Assembly (NCBI RefSeq): GCF_000006445.2
Contig: NC_006044.2
Coordinates: 1,240,001 to 1,304,000 of the forward strand
Direction of reading: 5' to 3'
Origin: Debaryomyces hansenii CBS767
Lineage: Eukaryota > Ascomycota > Pichiomycetes > Serinales > Debaryomycetaceae
DNA length: 64,000 bases
Shown here: piece after piece, positions 58,431-64,000 of the stretch
Numbering within the stretch: the first letter of the stretch is position 1
Layout: the number at the start of each line of letters is the position of its first letter
Program-made: the position numbers and the translations under genes
Notes under the pieces: model-generated
Seen by the model: only the letters and a program-made list of their open reading frames with translations
Told to the model about the DNA's origin: nothing
Database searches by the model: none

Positions 58431-59297
58431 ATGTCACTCACCGTAATTTATTCTGGAAGGAGGGGGGAACTCATTTTATTCATATATATGGTGCACTAGG
58501 TGAGAGGGAATTGTACAATCGAATCTAACAAGATTGGATGCCCGCAAAGTGATACTAATAATTAGCTGAGCTAACTGATATGGATGAAATTTACAAATGT
58601 ATGGTATTTACGCAATTGTATATCATTTTTCTTCAAACCAAAAATCCGTCTAAAGAGTATATTGTAATATCATTCAGCGGTACAGTATTTTCCAGCAATG
58701 AAAAAAATATCCCAGCTGTAAATTGATTGTTGATTATTATAATCTTTTTTGTAATAGTCTAATTTCAATTCACATCATTTTTTTCTACATGTGTACTTCT
58801 TTAATCTATTTTAATTATCAATTAAATTGTTTAGCCTAAAAAAAGTTGTCAATCTTCACATTTCTTGAGGGCTTAAACCTCCGTTACTGACATCCCCATT
58901 TGTCTTCATTGCTGAGAATTCGTTATCATCTATCTTACTCGTACTCAAAATGAACACTCTCTTCGTCTTGGGATTGAATATTTCTGTTACATAGTTGTAT
59001 AGTATAATTTTTGGAATTGCTCATACAAACACAAGGGCTAGGAACGGAGTTAAAGGTGATATTATTCCCGACTAAAACATAATTTGAATAAGGGAAAGGA
59101 GGAGACTTTATGTAATGCTTTTATTTATATTATGATATAAGTGATCTCCCAGGATACTAATATTGTCGCATTTATTCTGCTGAATAGTAGAGGTTTGTTT
59201 ATCTGGCTAACGGTGAAAAAAATAAGTTAACTTTTATGAAAAAGGTGGCTGCTGCACATGAAACATATATCAAAGATTGTAAGCTTCAACTGCCAGT
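58431..59297. other. Intergenic region between convergent genes, with a possible relic
   Basis: AT-rich 3' flanks of the CREG-like and O-methyltransferase genes. A minus-strand coding-like fragment at 58856-59071 is listed separately; otherwise I see nothing. Confidence 0.35.
58856..59071 (-). pseudogene. Possible remnant of a membrane-protein C-terminus
   Basis: A minus-strand frame ends at 58856 and reads AIPKIILYNYVTEIFNPKTK plus about 35 more residues of polar tail, preceded, across one in-frame TGA (59021-59023), by a hydrophobic stretch SPLTPFLALVFV. A TAG lies just upstream. It has the look of the last membrane helix and cytosolic tail of a transporter. No ATG and no further homologous sequence; family unknown. 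Confidence 0.25.
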
Positions 59298-60329
59298 TCA
59301 AAGGGCTCCTATTACTAAAGAAATGAAATCGTCCCCACAAGGTTCAACAACTTCAACTTTCCATCCTGATGCTTCATAAAGTCTTTTGAATTCCTCTTCT
59401 GTTCTTTGACGACCGCAACACATGAGCATCATTTGAATATCCAATACTTTGGAAAGGCCCGGCACATTTGGTTCTGGGATTACTGCTTCACAAGCAATGA
59501 ATTTAGCACCAGGTCTTGCAACCTCCTTAGCCAGTCTTAAAATTTCTATGCACTTGTTATCAGGCCAGTCATGAAGAATATGTTTTACAAAGTAGACATC
59601 TGCAGGCACAGCCTTCTTAAACATGTCAATCTCTGCAAAAGATAGGGACTTCAGTAGTGCAGCATCTTTACCTTTAGATTCGACATCTTTAATAACAGTT
59701 GCAGTATCGCTTACAATTCCTTTCGCATCGGGTCTGGCCACCGTCTTTAAAACGAGGTCAAGAAAATACCCGCTACTGCCCCCAATATCACAAACAACAT
59801 CAGCCTTCTCCAAATATTTTCCTTCTTTCAAAACCTTAACAATACCCTCAATTTCCTTATAAGAAATAGAATCCATCGCATTTCCAAATAATGTAGCATA
59901 TTTTGGATTTCCATCCATATAATCAAAAACAGGTTTTCCAAATTCTATCTCAAAGGCAGTCCTTGTGGGTCCTTCCTTAACAAAGTCTGGTAGGTGCTTC
60001 CAGCAAACAAAGTGTTCTGCACTTTCCTCGAATAAAAAAAATCCTCTTAAAGACATTGGGTGATCTTTACGTAAAACTGTCCCATCTTCATTTAAGAGAA
60101 ACTTATGGTCGCCATTTTCTTCAACTAGACCTATAAATGATAGTGCTCGAAGGAGTCTATATAGAGTATCAGTATGTACCTTAATTTCATGAGACACCTG
60201 CTCGGCCAGTTGTGGTTCCGTCGTGGATAATTGCTCAAATACTCCTAATAATACACCCGTATATGTTATCCGAGAAAACCATTTTCCCATAACTAATTTA
60301 AAAACGCCTGGCACACCAAGTCCTGTCAT
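59298..60329 (-). CDS. SAM-dependent O-methyltransferase (COMT-like, family 2)
   Basis: A 343-residue soluble enzyme. The N-terminal winged-helix dimerisation domain (about 1-100, with TDTLYRLLRALSFIGLVEE) is followed by the SAM-binding domain: VVCDIGGSSGYFLDLVLK (motif I, about residue 180), IVSDTATVI, and DVYFVKHILHDWPDNKC carrying the conserved catalytic-histidine region. This is the plant caffeate/fungal secondary-metabolite O-methyltransferase type, rarely seen in budding yeasts. No other biosynthetic gene is next to it. The acceptor is unknown; transfer from a filamentous fungus or bacterium is possible. Confidence 0.9.
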   Translation of the reverse strand: MTGLGVPGVFKLVMGKWFSRITYTGVLLGVFEQLSTTEPQLAEQVSHEIKVHTDTLYRLLRALSFIGLVEENGDHKFLLNEDGTVLRKDHPMSLRGFFLFEESAEHFVCWKHLPDFVKEGPTRTAFEIEFGKPVFDYMDGNPKYATLFGNAMDSISYKEIEGIVKVLKEGKYLEKADVVCDIGGSSGYFLDLVLKTVARPDAKGIVSDTATVIKDVESKGKDAALLKSLSFAEIDMFKKAVPADVYFVKHILHDWPDNKCIEILRLAKEVARPGAKFIACEAVIPEPNVPGLSKVLDIQMMLMCCGRQRTEEEFKRLYEASGWKVEVVEPCGDDFISLVIGAL

Positions 60330-61168
60330 TCTTCTTATTTGATTGATTTAAACATTGAATCAAAACGAATGGCAATTATCTCCTATTTATATTTTAAACT
60401 CCTTCAGTTTCGCACGATTTAGGTGAATAGGTAAATGGAGCATGTTCTGAAATTGACGTGCATTATAACAGGGATCGTGATGTAAGACCTCGAATTATTA
60501 AGATTACGATATTCCGGACAACATTTGAATTTTCATGGGGGTTGTTGAATTTTATTCAAATCTACCAAGTTTAAAAGAATGCATCAATAGAGTCAAGAAA
60601 TTTCTCTCGATTGATGAATAATGACACAACATTTTATATGTCGTAAGATCTTTCGATCCCTGTCCAATTGTTCTCGTTCTCAATTCATACTAGAGCGAAA
60701 TCGGTGGAGAAATGATATTGGAGGTTGACATCTCGTGTTGGTTGACATAAATAATTCACACCTATAACTTGGCACCTCGTTGATTTTTACAAATAGTTTT
60801 TCTTTTATTTTTGGATGATGCTGTTGTACTATTTCGCAGCAAATATCCCCGTATATATGATTATACCAACAGACTTTCGTATAAATGCCCGAGGAGCTAT
60901 ATTCAGTCTTTCAAATTAATTTATTGGATATTTCAAACCCACTAATCTCGAGCAAAGCAATGGAAACCTAGTTATTGGACTGTTAAGGTCAATAATTATT
61001 AACCATATGCCAGATTTTTAAGAAAAAAACTATATAGGTAGGTATTTCACAAGAATAATGTAATGTAATAGAATTCAACGACTTGAATATGACTATAAAG
61101 CCCAAAAAAAAAAACATTTCAAAATCTAAATTATAAAAAACGCCAAGGACTGAGAAATCATTATTATA
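60330..61168. promoter_or_regulatory. Promoter of the O-methyltransferase gene and 3' flank of the OPT gene
   Basis: About 840 bases between two minus-strand genes. AT-rich with short A-runs near 61100; no coding frame or RNA gene seen. Confidence 0.4.
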
Positions 61169-63721
61169 TTAGAATTCTTCAGACCTCAAACCAAAGTATC
61201 CATCTGGGGCTGTGGTTGGGTCCAATAAACTAACTTGTCCCATACCACCATCAGTACCTGCGTAAGAAACTGAATTTCCCCACCAATTTATATCTTTTTC
61301 ATGGTATTGAACAGCGAAGAAGATAATGATTCCACCGAATGCAACACCAGCATCAAGAGAAGATGACAAAATATAATTATATTTTTCCCACCATGCACCA
61401 AATCTTTTCTTAATATAGTGGTTGAAAGCGAAACACATGTAGAGACCAGGAAGGAAATAACTTAAATTATAAGGTGCGTAATTGAAGAGCCCACCAATGA
61501 TAACTGCTGGTTGAAACCAACGAGTTTGTTTGTAAAAGTAATGTCTGACAGCAAGACATACAAGAGCAAGTAAAAAACCAATAAGGAAACAATAAGGTAA
61601 TACAGGATACAATTTATTGAAGACTCTTTTTGGTCCAATAACACCCCAAAATACTGAAGAAGAATAGTAAGAAACTTCACTAGGACAAGTGAAATTGTTT
61701 GACTGTTCATCAGTACATATTCCATCAATATTCGAGATTTCCCAATTTATAACAAGCAATGACACAATTATTTGGAAAATAGTTCCCAACAATTGACCAC
61801 GGAAAACTGCTCGTGGAGGAACTTTTGCATAATGTGCCATTTTCTGATCATATACATACTGCTGAGCCTGGCCGGTAATATTGAATCCCAAAGCCTTCAA
61901 AAACATTAAAGCGTCACCATTTCCTGGTAATGCATACCCAATAATCAATTCCACTAAAACCTCGAGAGTGAAATAGTACCCGGTAACAGCGTAAATGATG
62001 CATAATGGGATCACAAACACAGCATTGATACCAAGGACTAAGAAGATCCCCCAAACAGGGGTGTTAGCAGGATAAACTTTTACACAGACAATTGCGAAGA
62101 CAAGCGCAATCAACATGATCACTAAAAAGCACCAGTCTGGAACTTCTTTATAATTAGACATCATTCGAGAATGTGGGTCTTTGAAACGTGAATAATTTGA
62201 CGATCTGAAATCGGTAATCAGTTCTTTCAATGATTTGATTGAGTTCCAAATACCTTTACGTTCAGTAAAGAAGACGTATGGAACCATGAACGTATAAAGG
62301 GCACAATTAGCACCGTAAACTACCAAGTTAGCAGCCGATAAATATGGTGGGCCGTATTTTTTATATTTATCCTCATCAAGTCTCCCGTTGGTAAGCACAC
62401 TTTGGACCTCATATATTGTACCGGTATTTGTATAGATGTTGTTATCATTGATTGGAAGATAAGCGGTCCATTTGTAGTTGCTATAATAAAGACCAATAAT
62501 AACGAAAAACCCAATGAACATTCCAATCATCATATTCAAATATGTATAAAATGGGAATGCCAATGGAAGCCAATAACCAATAATGTTCCAATCAAAACTC
62601 GAAATTGGATTTAAACCAAGGCCTTGAATAGATCCGGTAACAGTTGCCAAATTAAAGTTGTCAGGCTTGATCCAAGTCATCCAATTAAAATATGACAATG
62701 CTTGAAATAAATAATCAGGAACCCACATGTATAAAAATGAACAAGTAAACACAATAAAGAAAAATTTATAACGAGTGATTGTCCAGCCATGAATACTTTC
62801 TTTTTTTTCTTTCTTCAATAAAGCTCGATTAAGAGCGAGTGTAGGTAGAATAGTTGGCCAAACAGCACGAACTGGGTAGATAACTATCTTTCTGAGAATA
62901 CCTGCAAAACCAAAACCAAATAATTGAGTGCAAAGAGAAAGTAGAATTTGATAACCTGCAGTAATCCAAGTATTACCATAAAAGATATTTAGTTTTTCGA
63001 CATAAAAGTTGTAACCAACATACATACCACCAATCGCGATATCAAACATAACAGTAGCAAACATCTGTTCTTTATAAGTCCAAGGACCCGGGTTTAGGGA
63101 ATGCCTAGTTCCAAACAACGTAAATCCCCAATCTGGCAAAACATATTCAAGAGCAAGACCAGATGGATACATTAGCATCTGACAAACTGAGGCAGATAAA
63201 TAAATGGAAGGTTGTCTACGAGAGAAGAGTTCATTGACTCCAGTACCAACAACACACCAAAAGAACCCTAATATATAAGCACGTATAGTTTCACAAGGGA
63301 TATTTGGATCATCTAAGGGTGAAGAAATTGCACGAACTTCTGGATATGGAGAGTGGTATTCATTCAAAGCTGCATACATCTTGACGTTAAAAACCCAGTC
63401 ATCATAACTCATTCTCAAATCATTATTATAACCGTTCACAATTTTTTGAATAAATTCAAAATCATCATATGGAAAATTTGGATCATCATCATGATCTTGA
63501 AGACATTGTTTCAAAATATCAAGAGCCTTTGGTAATGGTAACTCGTCGGTTTTTTGAAAAAGATACTCTATTTCAGGAATGCTGGTATCATCAGTTAGAA
63601 CATCACTGTGACCCAACTTTTCATAAAGTTTATGTTTATAGTCCTCATGAAGGGCAGTTGACTCATCTTTCAAATCCACTCGTATAAAATCGCTTTTGTC
63701 CTCAAGTTTCGTTTCAGACAT
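61169..63721 (-). CDS. Oligopeptide transporter, OPT family
   Basis: An 850-residue, multi-pass proton-coupled transporter of tetra/pentapeptides or glutathione-like peptides. The cytosolic N-terminus (about 1-140) is acidic and carries the family's AALNEYHSPYPEVRA block. Membrane blocks: SLNPGPWTYKEQMF (the OPT NPG-KE signature, about residue 225), SSFDWNIIGYWLPLAFPF, EVLVELIIGYALPGNGDALM (about 600), YAKVPPRAVFRGQLLGT, FWGVIGPKRVF, and a C-terminal tail ending in LRSEEF. Length is typical (about 800-900). CUG-clade yeasts have many OPT paralogues; which one this is cannot be told. Confidence 0.96.
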   Translation of the reverse strand: MSETKLEDKSDFIRVDLKDESTALHEDYKHKLYEKLGHSDVLTDDTSIPEIEYLFQKTDELPLPKALDILKQCLQDHDDDPNFPYDDFEFIQKIVNGYNNDLRMSYDDWVFNVKMYAALNEYHSPYPEVRAISSPLDDPNIPCETIRAYILGFFWCVVGTGVNELFSRRQPSIYLSASVCQMLMYPSGLALEYVLPDWGFTLFGTRHSLNPGPWTYKEQMFATVMFDIAIGGMYVGYNFYVEKLNIFYGNTWITAGYQILLSLCTQLFGFGFAGILRKIVIYPVRAVWPTILPTLALNRALLKKEKKESIHGWTITRYKFFFIVFTCSFLYMWVPDYLFQALSYFNWMTWIKPDNFNLATVTGSIQGLGLNPISSFDWNIIGYWLPLAFPFYTYLNMMIGMFIGFFVIIGLYYSNYKWTAYLPINDNNIYTNTGTIYEVQSVLTNGRLDEDKYKKYGPPYLSAANLVVYGANCALYTFMVPYVFFTERKGIWNSIKSLKELITDFRSSNYSRFKDPHSRMMSNYKEVPDWCFLVIMLIALVFAIVCVKVYPANTPVWGIFLVLGINAVFVIPLCIIYAVTGYYFTLEVLVELIIGYALPGNGDALMFLKALGFNITGQAQQYVYDQKMAHYAKVPPRAVFRGQLLGTIFQIIVSLLVINWEISNIDGICTDEQSNNFTCPSEVSYYSSSVFWGVIGPKRVFNKLYPVLPYCFLIGFLLALVCLAVRHYFYKQTRWFQPAVIIGGLFNYAPYNLSYFLPGLYMCFAFNHYIKKRFGAWWEKYNYILSSSLDAGVAFGGIIIFFAVQYHEKDINWWGNSVSYAGTDGGMGQVSLLDPTTAPDGYFGLRSEEF

Positions 63722-64000
63722 TTTGCGTGGTGAAAAAAAGAGATTTTAAAAAATAACGATTCAGCCATATTTAAATCAAAAGGTTATGCATTTATATATA
63801 TCATTTTTATGTTCAAATCAACTACGAGTCAGTAAAGTAAACCGATCGCGATATCTGGAAATCAATTAGTAGCCACTAATAGTGTCACAGCGATTATTTT
63901 TTTCCTTCAGTACACTCTACATATATGCACCGATCCGTATGAACGATCCGACGCACTTTCCTGTAAAGTTTGCGTTGGTTACATAGAATTTTATAGTTGA
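63722..64000. promoter_or_regulatory. Promoter region of the OPT gene
   Basis: Upstream of the minus-strand OPT gene to the window edge. Contains TATATATATC near 63795-63803; no other feature seen. Confidence 0.35.

Overview
The window looks like a chromosomal segment from a budding yeast of the CUG-Ser1 clade (Debaryomyces/Scheffersomyces type). Reasons: compact, mostly intronless genes; AT-rich DNA; yeast-type proteins throughout; a candidate intron with GTATGT and TACTAAC signals; no in-frame CTG among roughly 25 leucine codons of the PAPS reductase gene; and gene neighbourhoods I know from Candida (ferric-reductase-like gene next to two CFEM genes; zinc transporter divergent from a zincophore). 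Species is inference.

Left part (1 to about 16 kb): mostly housekeeping genes. In order: a cut-off Slm1/Ask10-type gene, an unknown acidic protein, an Ada-type O6-alkylguanine methyltransferase, MET16, an alkaline ceramidase, MSH2, a CipC-like stress protein, ADE1 and a KIN3-type kinase. An unusual regulator follows at 16.2 kb: the bacterial Ada metal-binding domain plus one AraC-type helix-turn-helix, followed by an acidic tail. With the Ada-type methyltransferase at 3.3 kb, both halves of bacterial Ada occur in this window as separate genes.

17 to 21.7 kb: an iron/heme module of two GPI-type CFEM proteins and a ferric-reductase-like protein, with iron-GATA-type sites in both promoters and a threefold CGG-type repeat in one.

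22 to 38 kb: a likely glycoside-utilisation cluster: aldo-keto reductase, C2H2 regulator, DUF2264 protein, two sugar-porter MFS proteins, an intracellular YicI-like GH31 alpha-xylosidase and a second, paralogous C2H2 regulator. Several promoters share a G-rich element (16 bp identical in two of them). At 46 to 50 kb a divergent GH51 arabinofuranosidase/sugar transporter pair continues the theme. My model is import and intracellular hydrolysis of plant-wall oligosaccharides (alpha-xylosides such as isoprimeverose, arabinosides).

38.7 to 45.5 kb: a divergent ZIP transporter/Pra1-type zincophore pair, a divergent catalase and a mitochondrial carrier. 49.7 to 53.8 kb: a gene-poor stretch with two decayed pseudogenes and a bZIP gene whose only suitable ATG is one base out of frame. 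53.8 to 64 kb: peroxisomal thiolase, an unknown secreted helical-repeat protein, a CREG-like secreted protein, an O-methyltransferase unusual for a yeast, and an oligopeptide transporter. The change from housekeeping genes to secreted, transport and degradative genes with relics suggests an accessory, possibly subtelomeric, region to the right.
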